Below, in pieces: positions 6,923 through 15,521 of a stretch of DNA of 28,881 nt. The stretch is from positions 1 through 28,881 of the forward strand of contig DJSG01000025.1 of NCBI GenBank assembly GCA_002440265.1. The letters run 5' to 3'. A program made the translations under genes and the position numbers. How positions within the stretch are numbered: position 1 is the first letter of the stretch; each line of letters opens with the position of its first letter. The notes below the pieces were generated by a model. It was not told the origin of the DNA. It did not search any database and saw only the letters and a list, made by a program, of their open reading frames with translations. The stretch comes from Bacteroidales bacterium UBA6340 (lineage in GTDB: Bacteria > Bacteroidota > Bacteroidia > Bacteroidales > Paludibacteraceae).

Positions 6923-8038
6923 TTATTTGGAGTACTCGATGCGAGGCCAGAGGTTGCCGGCGGTGTCGCGGAGGTCAAGGTCGTCCAACGAGCGGATAGA
7001 GACAGACCAACACTTAAGGGAAGGGTCGTATTTGGCATTGTCGTTGTAGAAACCAAGAATACCTTCGACTGTACCTTTGTAGTTTTTGCAGTTGTCAATG
7101 CCATCGCTGTCGGCTCCCGGAAGGTAGTAGTAAGCGAACTTTGCGTATTCCGACGCGGAAACCAGTGTACGATTGCTATCATTATCCATAATGACACGGC
7201 TTTGCGGATAGCCGATATTGCCTGTAGTCGGTGCAAAGACATTGGCATTGCCGTCTATCTCTGGGTCACCCGTAGTGCAAGTATCTGCAACACTTTTTTG
7301 TGTGAAATACTCACCCGTAAAGTGCACATCCTTGATACGAACTAATTTGCCGTCCATAAGACGCGCGTCCTGCAGGTTGAGAATGCTTGTGAAATCGGTG
7401 ATGGACAGTTCGTCGTACACTAACTTGCTCTTATCGGGTTTGCCGATACAGGTTACATGCTCCTTGAAGATAGCCATAGGGATACGTCCGGGAGCCCAAC
7501 CTACTTTCTGCTCAGAATTGTTGGCATAGTTGTTATTGTTGTAGGAAGGCACACAGAGTTGGGGTTGGTTGGCATAACGTCCGATAGCCAATCCGTCCAC
7601 GCGAATGAGTATCTCCTGACCGATTTGGTAGAGTCCGCCGACAGAGCCCGCATCGATAGAGATACGGAGTGCCTGCTGTTCGCCATCGTCCACGATTTGC
7701 TGAATGCAAAGTGACTTGTAGAAATTGCCTGCATAGTCGTCGGTTGTGATACGTCCTCGGATATACACAGGTCTCTCTGCCTTGGAAATGGTGTCAATAG
7801 AGAAGAGGTAATTAACACCATCTTTGGTGGCACGTGAGCGGTATTGCGAGGTGTCGCTGAGATAGTTGCCCTTTTCGGTCATGTAGGTGTCAAGGAACTC
7901 GTTGATAGTGAGCAGAGTGCCTTGCTGAATGAGTTCCGTGGCTTGGTCTTCGGTAAGGAAGAGCGATGCCTCGTCAATGGGTTTGGGTGTGCATGCAAAG
8001 CACACAGCCGCGAGGGTGATATATAGAAACTTCTTCAT
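6923..8038 (-). CDS. DUF5689 domain lipoprotein
   Basis: A 371-aa probable lipoprotein. The N-terminus is MKKFLYITLAAVCFAC, with C16 as the likely lipidated cysteine; the lipobox is loose, as is common in this phylum. Residues about 35-160 resemble DUF5689, an OB-fold-like domain often found in Bacteroidetes beside or fused to secreted nucleases and phosphatases (VRGRI...NFYKSLCIQ...YQIGQEILIRVDGLAIG). The remainder is a second beta-rich part without motifs I can name. It begins five bases after the stop of the TonB-dependent receptor gene, so the two are co-expressed and probably form one outer-membrane system. The protein is most likely surface-exposed or outer-membrane anchored. Its ligand is unknown. 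Confidence 0.85.
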   Translation of the reverse strand: MKKFLYITLAAVCFACTPKPIDEASLFLTEDQATELIQQGTLLTINEFLDTYMTEKGNYLSDTSQYRSRATKDGVNYLFSIDTISKAERPVYIRGRITTDDYAGNFYKSLCIQQIVDDGEQQALRISIDAGSVGGLYQIGQEILIRVDGLAIGRYANQPQLCVPSYNNNNYANNSEQKVGWAPGRIPMAIFKEHVTCIGKPDKSKLVYDELSITDFTSILNLQDARLMDGKLVRIKDVHFTGEYFTQKSVADTCTTGDPEIDGNANVFAPTTGNIGYPQSRVIMDNDSNRTLVSASEYAKFAYYYLPGADSDGIDNCKNYKGTVEGILGFYNDNAKYDPSLKCWSVSIRSLDDLDLRDTAGNLWPRIEYSK

Positions 8039-8043
8039 AATGC

Positions 8044-11000
8044 TTAAAATTTGTATTGGATGTTAAGATAGAAGTTTGTTCCCCATGCATAGTAGTATTT
8101 GGAGGGGAATTTCCATGCATTGGAACCGATAACCGAGTTCTCCGTATCTTTCTGCCCTTGGCGTGTCTGACGCGGTAAGCGGGCTTGCTGATAACCGCCT
8201 GTCTTGAAGTGGGTGTTATTGAGCAAGTTATTAACAGTCAGGTTGATAGATATAGACTGGCGGTTCTTGAGGTAAATGAGTTTACCCACACTCAAATCTA
8301 CAAGGAAGCGGTTGTACCACTGATTGTCGGTGAGCATCTCCTGTTCGGACAGCATATTGTACGGGTATTTGAGTTGCGGAACTCCGTACTTGTCGTAGAG
8401 TTGTTCACCGTTCTCATCTTTCTGCAGTGCGTTGGTGTAGGAGTCTCCATACCAGCCGTTAACGGCACTGCCGTCGGCACGTACGCCGGTGTACAGACCT
8501 TTCATGCGGCGGGAGGGCGCATAGTCGAGGTAACTCCAGTCGAAGTAACTGACAGTGATGTCGGCAAACCACATTTTCGGGTGGAAGAAGGATAACTTGA
8601 GGCTGGTATTGACTTGCGGACCGGTAGCCACGCGGAGTCCGTTGATGAGTACGCTGTCGCGGAGTTCATAGATAGCCCCGTCGGCATTCTCTGCCAGTGC
8701 CATACCGTTCTCTGCGGAAGTGATAGAGTAGGCATTGGAGGTGTAGCGGTAGTCGCCTACAGATACTACGCCAGTAAGGGTGAAGTACATACCGAGTTTG
8801 ACTGCTGCGGCTGCCTCGATACCCATGTGCCGGCGGTCGATACCCGTGAGTGCCTGATTGACAAAGGTGCGTGCTTCATCGTCGTAGTATCCGTTGAGTT
8901 CAGTGCCGTCCCAGAACTGTGTATAGAATCCTGTGATACGACCACGCACAACGGGATAGTTGAACGAGTAAGTGAGGTCGGCACTTGCCATCTTTTGGCT
9001 GGCACCGAAATACTCATGCAACCACGAAGTGCCGTCGCGCTTTGCGTAAGCGGCAGCCTGGTCGTGGCGGTAGATTGCCTCAATGGCACGGTCGTGCACA
9101 CGCGGGGATATATAAGCATCACGTGCAAGTGGTGCTTTGGTTTCCGCCATGGCATTGACCTTCAATTGGTTGCGTCCGTTAATCTTATAGGTGGCACCTA
9201 TCTTGAATGCGGGGTCGATAAAGTGGTGTGCGTAACCAACCAGCGCAGAACCTGCAGCGGGATAGTTGCCGTCCAATACATTCTGTGCCTGACTGCCGAG
9301 GTAGTACTGCGCATAGTCGGGGTTGAGGCGTGCGAGGTACCAAGCACGACCATTGACCATGTTGGTGGTACGCTGCATAGACGAATAGGTGAACTGCAGT
9401 GCGTAGTAGAGGTCCACTTCGTTCCAGTTCCACTCGTTCTGCGCCCAAAGTTTGGCATTCATCATGTTGATACGGTAGTCGTATCCGAAACGTCCGTCTG
9501 TGGTGATGGCAGCGTTGGGGTTGGCAAGGTTGTTCTGTTTGACATTGTTGATGTCTTCCTGCGTCATGCCGATGTTGGTTGCCAACTCTTTGATGTCTCG
9601 TTCTGCGAAGGGGTCCACGTCAATCCATTGGTTACCACCGAGCAGGTCGTCCACCGACTTGTAGTGGATACCCTGCGAGCCTTTGGCTTCCAAGCCGACG
9701 GTAGCGGTGAGGTGGTCCACAGAGGTGTTGCGGTAGTTGATATTGAGCATGCCCTCCTGTATGTCGTTGTGCCTACGCTCTACCATGTAGCGTGCCGAGC
9801 CTTCGGGGTTGTTGGCATTGTTGGCATAGTTGGCTGCATAGAGGGCGTCCCAGTCGATTTGTGTGGTCTTGTCGTCGCGAGAGGTCCACAGGTCTGTGAG
9901 GGTGGAGTAGGTACTCATGTCCACCGAGGGACCTACGTAGGTGCCGTTGTAGTTGAAGCCCGTACCCAAGGAAGAACCTGCCCAATCAGAGCCGTCCCAT
10001 GTCTTGCCGATAAAGTTGCCGTTTTTGTCAATCTGCCCGTCATACAGGAAGGACGGCATATTGCGGTAGTAGTCGGGACGCGGGTCGGGCGCATTGTAGA
10101 ACGTGAGGGCGGAGTTGGAATAGAACGAGTAGTGGTATCCCAAGCCGAACTTGATGCGGTTGGTCTCGTCGATGTTCCAGTCGAAAGCGGCAATGACAGT
10201 CGGGTCATACGACTTCACGATACGCGAGTTGCGTACTTGTCCGTTCTGGTAGCCCCAATAGGGATTATAGTTGTTGTAGCCCCATGAGGTACGGTTGCAC
10301 TGATTGGTGAGGTTGTAGGTCTCTTGGGTAACGGCAGCCGATTGTCCGCGCATGGTAGGCGCACCAAACGTGATGAGGGAGAGTCGCTTATCCTTGCCCC
10401 ATTGCTTTTCGGCAGTCAAGAAATAGCCTACGGAATTGTAGGTGATACCCTCGCCGATACGCCCCTTGACATCAATATACGGGCTGTAACGCCAAGCGAG
10501 TTGGGCAGCAAACGCCCAGCCGTTGTCGAGCAGACCGCTGGCATAAGTGGCACGTGCGGCACCCTTGTAGTTACGGTTGGTGCCTGCGAGACCCACCTTC
10601 CAGCCCTGGGCGTAGTTGGTGGCCGATTGCAGATAGTTGGTGGATTTGCCGAGTGAGCCAAACGTAAAGTTGTTGGATTCTATGCCCTCCACCACTTCGC
10701 GGTATCGCGTAGCGTCGTTGAGTCCTCCCATTGCGGAGAAGTTGAACTGCCCGCGCTCTGCCGAGTTGAATGAGATACCCTCGATGTAGTTCTGCTCGTA
10801 GATTTGCTCGTAGCCGCGTGCACGGTAGCGTGCGTTGGACCAAGCAAAAGAGGTGGTGGAGTTGAAGACATCCTGACTGGCACTGGACGCAGACGCCATG
10901 GATTGAGTCTTGCCCTCGTCGTCGTTGAGGTCGGCCTCGGCAAGATTGAGGAGCACCTCCTCCTGCGCCTCGCGTGCGATGTCCACCTGCATGATGATGT

Positions 11001-11298
11001 CGCCGAGGTCGTTGAGTTGTCCTTTCTGTAACTGAATCAGTTGAATGTCAGATACATAGCCGTCTGCTTCGAGGATGACTTCCTCGTCTATCGGCTCAAG
11101 ATAGGTAAGCGAGAACTCACCCTTGGCATTGGTCGTGGTAGAGATGCCCTGATTGCCGAGCGTGACTGTTGCACCCGCAATGGCTTGGTTGCCGGCGGAA
11201 ACGAGACGCCCTACCAATCGGGTAGCATCGTCTGCGTAAGCCGTGGCGGAAGCCAAAGTGGCGATAGTCAGCAGAAAAGCAAAGATAGTTTTTCGCAT
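8044..11298 (-). CDS. TonB-dependent receptor with carboxypeptidase-regulatory-like domain
   Basis: A 1084-aa outer-membrane protein. A signal peptide (about residues 1-22) is followed by a carboxypeptidase-regulatory-like beta-sandwich (about 26-108; LVGRLVSAGNQAIAGATVTL), a plug-like region (about 130-230) and a long aromatic-rich beta-barrel ending in phenylalanine (NFYLNIQYKF), as expected for a barrel recognised by the BAM machinery. It should import a large ligand using TonB energy. No SusD-type partner is next to it; instead a DUF5689 lipoprotein follows five bases downstream, a known pairing in Bacteroidetes. The 54 bases before the gene hold no clear promoter, so it may be transcribed from further upstream (asnS side) or from a promoter that I do not recognise. 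Substrate unknown. Confidence 0.93.
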   Translation of the reverse strand: MRKTIFAFLLTIATLASATAYADDATRLVGRLVSAGNQAIAGATVTLGNQGISTTTNAKGEFSLTYLEPIDEEVILEADGYVSDIQLIQLQKGQLNDLGDIIMQVDIAREAQEEVLLNLAEADLNDDEGKTQSMASASSASQDVFNSTTSFAWSNARYRARGYEQIYEQNYIEGISFNSAERGQFNFSAMGGLNDATRYREVVEGIESNNFTFGSLGKSTNYLQSATNYAQGWKVGLAGTNRNYKGAARATYASGLLDNGWAFAAQLAWRYSPYIDVKGRIGEGITYNSVGYFLTAEKQWGKDKRLSLITFGAPTMRGQSAAVTQETYNLTNQCNRTSWGYNNYNPYWGYQNGQVRNSRIVKSYDPTVIAAFDWNIDETNRIKFGLGYHYSFYSNSALTFYNAPDPRPDYYRNMPSFLYDGQIDKNGNFIGKTWDGSDWAGSSLGTGFNYNGTYVGPSVDMSTYSTLTDLWTSRDDKTTQIDWDALYAANYANNANNPEGSARYMVERRHNDIQEGMLNINYRNTSVDHLTATVGLEAKGSQGIHYKSVDDLLGGNQWIDVDPFAERDIKELATNIGMTQEDINNVKQNNLANPNAAITTDGRFGYDYRINMMNAKLWAQNEWNWNEVDLYYALQFTYSSMQRTTNMVNGRAWYLARLNPDYAQYYLGSQAQNVLDGNYPAAGSALVGYAHHFIDPAFKIGATYKINGRNQLKVNAMAETKAPLARDAYISPRVHDRAIEAIYRHDQAAAYAKRDGTSWLHEYFGASQKMASADLTYSFNYPVVRGRITGFYTQFWDGTELNGYYDDEARTFVNQALTGIDRRHMGIEAAAAVKLGMYFTLTGVVSVGDYRYTSNAYSITSAENGMALAENADGAIYELRDSVLINGLRVATGPQVNTSLKLSFFHPKMWFADITVSYFDWSYLDYAPSRRMKGLYTGVRADGSAVNGWYGDSYTNALQKDENGEQLYDKYGVPQLKYPYNMLSEQEMLTDNQWYNRFLVDLSVGKLIYLKNRQSISINLTVNNLLNNTHFKTGGYQQARLPRQTRQGQKDTENSVIGSNAWKFPSKYYYAWGTNFYLNIQYKF

Positions 11299-11352
11299 AA
11301 GATGTTGTTTTTGAATTTATATTCTGTTGTTAACCAACCGCTTGCGCAGGTA

Positions 11353-12750
11353 TTAGAACTCGGCGGTTTTTGGGGTGCGGGGGAACGGGATAACGTCGCG
11401 GATATTCTGCATGCCCGTTACGAAGAGCATCAGACGCTCGAAGCCCAAGCCGAAACCGGCGTGAGGCGCAGAGCCGAAGCGGCGTGTGTCAAGGTACCAC
11501 CACATGTCCTTCATCGGTATCTGACGGCGTTCGATTTCGGCGTTGAGTTTGTCGAGACTCTCTTCACGAACCGAACCGCCGATAATCTCTCCAATCTGCG
11601 GGAAGAGCACGTCGGTGCCCTGCACGGTCTTGCCGTCGTCGTTGATTTTCATATAGAAAGCCTTGATGTCCTTGGGGTAGTCGGTCATGATGACAGGCTT
11701 GCCGAAATGCTCCTCCACAAGGAAACGCTCGTGCTCGGAAGCGAGGTCGTCGCCCCACTCACAGGGGAACTCAAAGTGCTTGCCGTTCTTCACTGCCTCT
11801 TGCAGAATGTTGATGCCCTCGGTGTACGGCAGGCGGACAAAGTCGGTGTTCACCACGGCTTGCAGACGCGCGATGAGACCCTTGTCCACATACTGGTTGA
11901 GGAACTCGAGGTCGTCCATACAATGGTCGAGTGCCCAACGGACACAGAACTTGATGAAGTCCTCTTCGAGGTCCATGAGTTCGTCTTTCTGAATGAACGA
12001 CACTTCGGGTTCAATCATCCAGAACTCGGCAAGGTGGCGCGGGGTGTTGCTGTTCTCGGCACGGAAAGTGGGTCCGAAGGTGTATATCTTGCCCAGAGCC
12101 AACGCTGCCAATTCGCCCTCGAGTTGCCCCGAGACGGTGAGTGAGGTCTGCTTGCCGAAGAAATCGTCGGAGTAATCAATCTTGCCGGATTCGTCTTTCT
12201 TCAGGTTGTAGAGGTTCTTGGTTGTCACTTGGAACATCTGTCCCGCGCCTTCGCAGTCGGAAGCCGTGATGATAGGGGTGTGGAAATAGAAGAAGCCGTG
12301 CTCGTGGAAGTAGGTGTGGATAGCCATCGCCATGTTGTGGCGTATGCGGAAGACGGCACCAAAGGTATTGGTACGCGGGCGCAGGTGCGCGATGGTGCGC
12401 AGGTATTCCATGCTGAGTCCTTTCTTCTGGAGCGGGTACCGGTCGGGGTCGGCTGTGCCATAGACCTCCAAATCAGTCAGTTGGATTTCCACTGCCTGTC
12501 CGCTGCCTTGGCTGGCAACCAGATTACCCGTGGCGGATATGCAGGCACCGGTGGTGACGGGCTTGAGTTGCTCTTCGGGGAACTTGGCGAGGTCCACCAC
12601 GATTTGTATGTTGCGAATGGTGGAGCCGTCGTTGAGGGCAATGAAACTGACGTTCTTGTTGCCGCGGCGACTACGCACCCACCCACGGACATTGATTGGC
12701 TGTCCGTCCGCCTCGCGCTTGAGCGCGTCGATGATTTCTGTACGTTTCAT
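11353..12750 (-). CDS. asnS: Asparaginyl-tRNA synthetase
   Basis: A 465-aa class II aminoacyl-tRNA synthetase that charges tRNA-Asn. The N-terminal OB-fold anticodon-binding domain covers about residues 1-110 (INVRGWVRSRRGNKNVSFI). The catalytic domain has motif 2 (FRAENSNTPRHLAEFWMIEPE region, about 225-245) and motif 3 (GFGLGFERLMLFVTGMQNIRD). The C-terminus RDVIPFPRTPKTAEF is typical of AsnRS rather than AspRS. The start is ATG at 12748-12750. The 148-base spacer upstream of it holds two 11-bp-period arrays and no recognisable promoter, so it may be read through from dnaB. Confidence 0.96.
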   Translation of the reverse strand: MKRTEIIDALKREADGQPINVRGWVRSRRGNKNVSFIALNDGSTIRNIQIVVDLAKFPEEQLKPVTTGACISATGNLVASQGSGQAVEIQLTDLEVYGTADPDRYPLQKKGLSMEYLRTIAHLRPRTNTFGAVFRIRHNMAMAIHTYFHEHGFFYFHTPIITASDCEGAGQMFQVTTKNLYNLKKDESGKIDYSDDFFGKQTSLTVSGQLEGELAALALGKIYTFGPTFRAENSNTPRHLAEFWMIEPEVSFIQKDELMDLEEDFIKFCVRWALDHCMDDLEFLNQYVDKGLIARLQAVVNTDFVRLPYTEGINILQEAVKNGKHFEFPCEWGDDLASEHERFLVEEHFGKPVIMTDYPKDIKAFYMKINDDGKTVQGTDVLFPQIGEIIGGSVREESLDKLNAEIERRQIPMKDMWWYLDTRRFGSAPHAGFGLGFERLMLFVTGMQNIRDVIPFPRTPKTAEF

Positions 12751-12809
12751 TTATCTAAATTAGATATTTATATCGTTGTTTGTTGTTTGTCTGCTCGTTG
12801 AAGGGTTGT

Positions 12810-12853
12810 TAAACATTGTTTATCCCTTGCTCATCCCTTGCTTATCCCTTGCT
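12810..12853. repeat. 11-bp tandem array (TATCCCTTGCT units)
   Basis: Three near-identical 11-bp units, TATCCCTTGCT (12821-12831), CATCCCTTGCT (12832-12842), TATCCCTTGCT (12843-12853), preceded by a weaker unit TAAACATTGTT (12810-12820). It lies between dnaB and asnS and is immediately followed by a second 11-bp array with different units. Confidence 0.7.
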
Positions 12854-12859
12854 GTTTTT

Positions 12860-12892
12860 CTCGGGTGAATGCTGAGAGAATACCGAGTTAAT
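12860..12892. repeat. 11-bp tandem array (CGAG type) between dnaB and asnS
   Basis: Three degenerate 11-bp units: CTCGGGTGAAT (12860-12870), GCTGAGAGAAT (12871-12881), ACCGAGTTAAT (12882-12892). They fit a consensus NYCGAGNGAAY shared with arrays at 18689-18732 and 26135-26222. The period of 11 is not a codon multiple, which fits a non-coding role. Confidence 0.65.
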
Positions 12893-12898
12893 CTTTAT

Positions 12899-14446
12899 TT
12901 AGAAAGGAGCCTCGAAGTCCTCTCCTTTGTCGAGTATGGCTCCGTCCGCGTCGGGGGAGGGTAGGGAGTTCATGCGGCTAGCGACTTGGCGTGTGGCGGT
13001 AGCCTGTGGTAGGTCGTCGAAGGCATCGCTCTCATTCTGGAACCGCGCGTACTTGCCCACGAAACGGAGCCATATCTCGTCGGTGGCACCGTTACGGTGC
13101 TTCGCCACGATGATTTGCCCGAGTCCGCGGAGGTCCTTGCCCGTCTTCTCGTCGTTGTAAAGATGGTAGTATTCGGGTCGGTGGATAAAGCAGACCATAT
13201 CAGCATCCTGCTCGATGGCTCCCGACTCGCGGAGGTCGGAGAGTTGCGGTTTTTTGCCCTCCAAACTGTTGCTGGAGTCGCGTTTCTCCACGCTACGGTT
13301 CAACTGGCTGAGGGCGATGATGGGAATATCCAACTCCTTCGCCATACCTTTGAGGGTGCGGGAGATGATGCTGACCTCCTGTTCGCGGCTGCCGAAATTG
13401 GAGCCGTTGGCGTTCATAAGTTGCAGGTAGTCAATGATGATGAGTTCTACGTGCTTGTCTTTGACCAACTTGCGTGCCTTGCTTCGGAGTTCGAAGACAC
13501 TGAGTCCGGGCGTGTCGTCCACGTAGAGAGGTGCACCCTGCAAGTCCACTACCTTGTGCTCGAGTTTGTCCCACTCGGCTTTGGTGAGACGACCGTTCTT
13601 GATTTTCTCGCCCTCTATCTCGCAGACGTTCATTATCAGACGGTTAACGAGTTGGACGTTGGACATCTCGAGGGAGAACATCGCCACGGGACGATGGTAG
13701 TTGACGGCGATATTCTTCGCCATGGACAGCACGAATGCCGTCTTTCCCATAGCGGGACGCGCCGCGATGATGATGAGGTCGGACTTCTGCCAACCTGAAG
13801 TAATCTTGTCGAGGGCATCGAAACCGCTGGGGACACCCGAGATGTTGCCCTCGTTTTGCGAAGCCTTGCGCATGCGCTCGAATGCCTCGGAGATGACGGG
13901 GTCAATCTGCGTGACATCGCGTGCCTGCGTGCGCTGGGATATTTCAAAGATGCCCGATTCTGCGAACTGCATGAGGTCGTGCACGTCCTGCGTCTCGTCG
14001 TAGCCCTTCTCCTCTATCTGGCACGCCATGGTGATGAGGTCGCGTGCGGTGGCTTTCTGCGCCACGATTTGTGCATGGTAACGCAGGTGCGCCGCCGATG
14101 CCACGCGCTGTGTCAGTTCGCTGAGATAGACCACGCCGCCCGCTTGCTCGAGAGTTCCCGTGCTGCGCAGTTGCTCCGCCACGGAGAGGACGTCCACCGG
14201 TGCCTCTTTGGCAGCGAGGGTGCGTATCGCCTCGAAGATGTGGCGGTTGCGGTCGGAATAGAACGACTCGGGACGAAGCAGGTCTGCCACCGTGCCGAAA
14301 GCGTCTTTTTCTATCATCAACGCGCCCAGCACCGACTCCTCCAGTTCGGGAGCCTGTGGCGGCAGTTTGCCCAGTTCGTTGGCACCGACCTTGATGACCG
14401 TGGGTTCGGTGCGGCGTTTGCGGCTATTGGTGGTCGTGCTCGGCAT
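12899..14446 (-). CDS. dnaB: Replicative DNA helicase
   Basis: A 515-aa hexameric 5'-3' replicative helicase. The N-terminal DnaB domain (about residues 28-135; LPPQAPELEESVLGALM) is followed by the RecA-like ATPase with Walker A ARPAMGKT (229-236) and Walker B IIIDYLQLM. Basic residues at the N-terminus (KRRTEP) and an acidic tail are variable in the family. The ATG at 14444-14446 lies inside meaB, giving a 23-base overlap, which suggests translational coupling. Together with rel, DUF1573 and meaB it forms a tight unit. The stop is followed by intergenic 11-bp arrays rather than a clear terminator. Confidence 0.97.
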   Translation of the reverse strand: MPSTTTNSRKRRTEPTVIKVGANELGKLPPQAPELEESVLGALMIEKDAFGTVADLLRPESFYSDRNRHIFEAIRTLAAKEAPVDVLSVAEQLRSTGTLEQAGGVVYLSELTQRVASAAHLRYHAQIVAQKATARDLITMACQIEEKGYDETQDVHDLMQFAESGIFEISQRTQARDVTQIDPVISEAFERMRKASQNEGNISGVPSGFDALDKITSGWQKSDLIIIAARPAMGKTAFVLSMAKNIAVNYHRPVAMFSLEMSNVQLVNRLIMNVCEIEGEKIKNGRLTKAEWDKLEHKVVDLQGAPLYVDDTPGLSVFELRSKARKLVKDKHVELIIIDYLQLMNANGSNFGSREQEVSIISRTLKGMAKELDIPIIALSQLNRSVEKRDSSNSLEGKKPQLSDLRESGAIEQDADMVCFIHRPEYYHLYNDEKTGKDLRGLGQIIVAKHRNGATDEIWLRFVGKYARFQNESDAFDDLPQATATRQVASRMNSLPSPDADGAILDKGEDFEAPF

Positions 14447-15518
14447 ATTGCTTGAGTAGGTCGTAAGCGGCAGTGAAACTGCTCAGTTCGTTGTTGAGTA
14501 CGCGCTGTTCGGTCTGCTGAATGAGCGGCTCCATGTATTCGGACTTGTAGAACCCGTCCAGAAGGTGCTGGTTGATAGTCTCGTACATCCAGTATTTGGC
14601 TTGCTCGGTGCGCAGGCGGTCAAGGTATCCGTTCGCGCGCGCGTACCTTATATAATCTTCCACCATGCCCCAAACCTCGAGGATGCCGTTGCCTTCCACG
14701 GACGAACAGGTGAGGGCGTAGGGCTTCCATCCGGATTCCGTAGGCGGGAAGAGCGCGAGGGCGTTCTTGAAACTCACTTTCGCAGCCTCGGCACGCTCCA
14801 CATTGCTGCCGTCGCATTTGTTGATAGCAATGCCGTCTGCCATTTCCATGATGCCGCGTTTGATGCCTTGCAGTTCGTCGCCCGTGCCGGTAACTTGCAG
14901 CAGGAGGAAGAAATCCACCATAGAGTGCGCGGCGGTCTCCGACTGTCCGACGCCGACGGTCTCGACGATGATAGTGTCGAAACCCGCTGCCTCACAGAGG
15001 ACTATCGTCTCGCGCGTCTTGCGTGCCACGCCGCCCAGACTGCCTGCCGACGGACTGGGACGGATAAAGGCGTTCTTCTCTGTGGAGAGTTGGTTCATAC
15101 GTGTCTTGTCGCCAAGGATACTGCCTTTGCTGCGTTCCGACGAGGGGTCGATGGCAAGCACGGCGAGGTGCTTGCCCTGTTCGCAGAGTTTGGTGCCGAG
15201 TGCCTCGATAAACGTGGATTTGCCTGCGCCCGGTACACCGGTGATGCCCAAGCGTATGGCGTTGCCCGCGTGCGGCAGGCAGCGTTTGATGACCTCTTGC
15301 GCAATGGCTTGGTCGCTAAGCAGTTGGCTCTCCACCAATGTGACTGCCTGACTGAGCATACGGATGTCACCGCGCAGAATGCCATCCACGTACTCGTCCG
15401 CACTGAGCACCTGCTTGTGGCGGCGGAAAGTGGCATACGGATTGACCGATGGCAGGTTCTGCACACCTGCATTCACGGTCAATCCTTTGTATTCGGCACT
15501 ATTCTCCGGATGGTTCAT
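14424..15518 (-). CDS. meaB: Methylmalonyl-CoA mutase-associated GTPase MeaB
   Basis: A 364-aa G3E-type P-loop GTPase that gates cofactor loading and protects B12-dependent methylmalonyl-CoA mutase. Walker A is GVPGAGKST (94-102), a switch region with DPSSERSKGSILGDKTRM follows, then ETVGVGQSE and the base-recognition NKCD. The C-terminal helical part matches the dimerisation arm of MeaB/ArgK. Methylmalonyl-CoA mutase itself is not in the window. The gene starts three bases after the DUF1573 stop and overlaps dnaB by 23 bases. In Bacteroidales the mutase works in succinate-propionate metabolism; that role is inferred from the family. Confidence 0.95.
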   Translation of the reverse strand: MNHPENSAEYKGLTVNAGVQNLPSVNPYATFRRHKQVLSADEYVDGILRGDIRMLSQAVTLVESQLLSDQAIAQEVIKRCLPHAGNAIRLGITGVPGAGKSTFIEALGTKLCEQGKHLAVLAIDPSSERSKGSILGDKTRMNQLSTEKNAFIRPSPSAGSLGGVARKTRETIVLCEAAGFDTIIVETVGVGQSETAAHSMVDFFLLLQVTGTGDELQGIKRGIMEMADGIAINKCDGSNVERAEAAKVSFKNALALFPPTESGWKPYALTCSSVEGNGILEVWGMVEDYIRYARANGYLDRLRTEQAKYWMYETINQHLLDGFYKSEYMEPLIQQTEQRVLNNELSSFTAAYDLLKQYAEHDHQ

Positions 15519-15521
15519 AGT

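Noticed and set aside
8614..10287. A 557-codon open frame on the plus strand opposite the TonB-dependent receptor gene
   Set aside because: It is antisense to a clear receptor gene, has no family similarity that I can see, and is a by-product of codon usage in the real gene. The same holds for the other long antisense frames opposite dnaX, meaB, rel and the ABC-F gene.
12810..12892. CRISPR array
   Set aside because: Units are 11 bp with no spacers, and no cas genes are in the window; the same applies to the arrays at 18689-18732 and 26135-26222.
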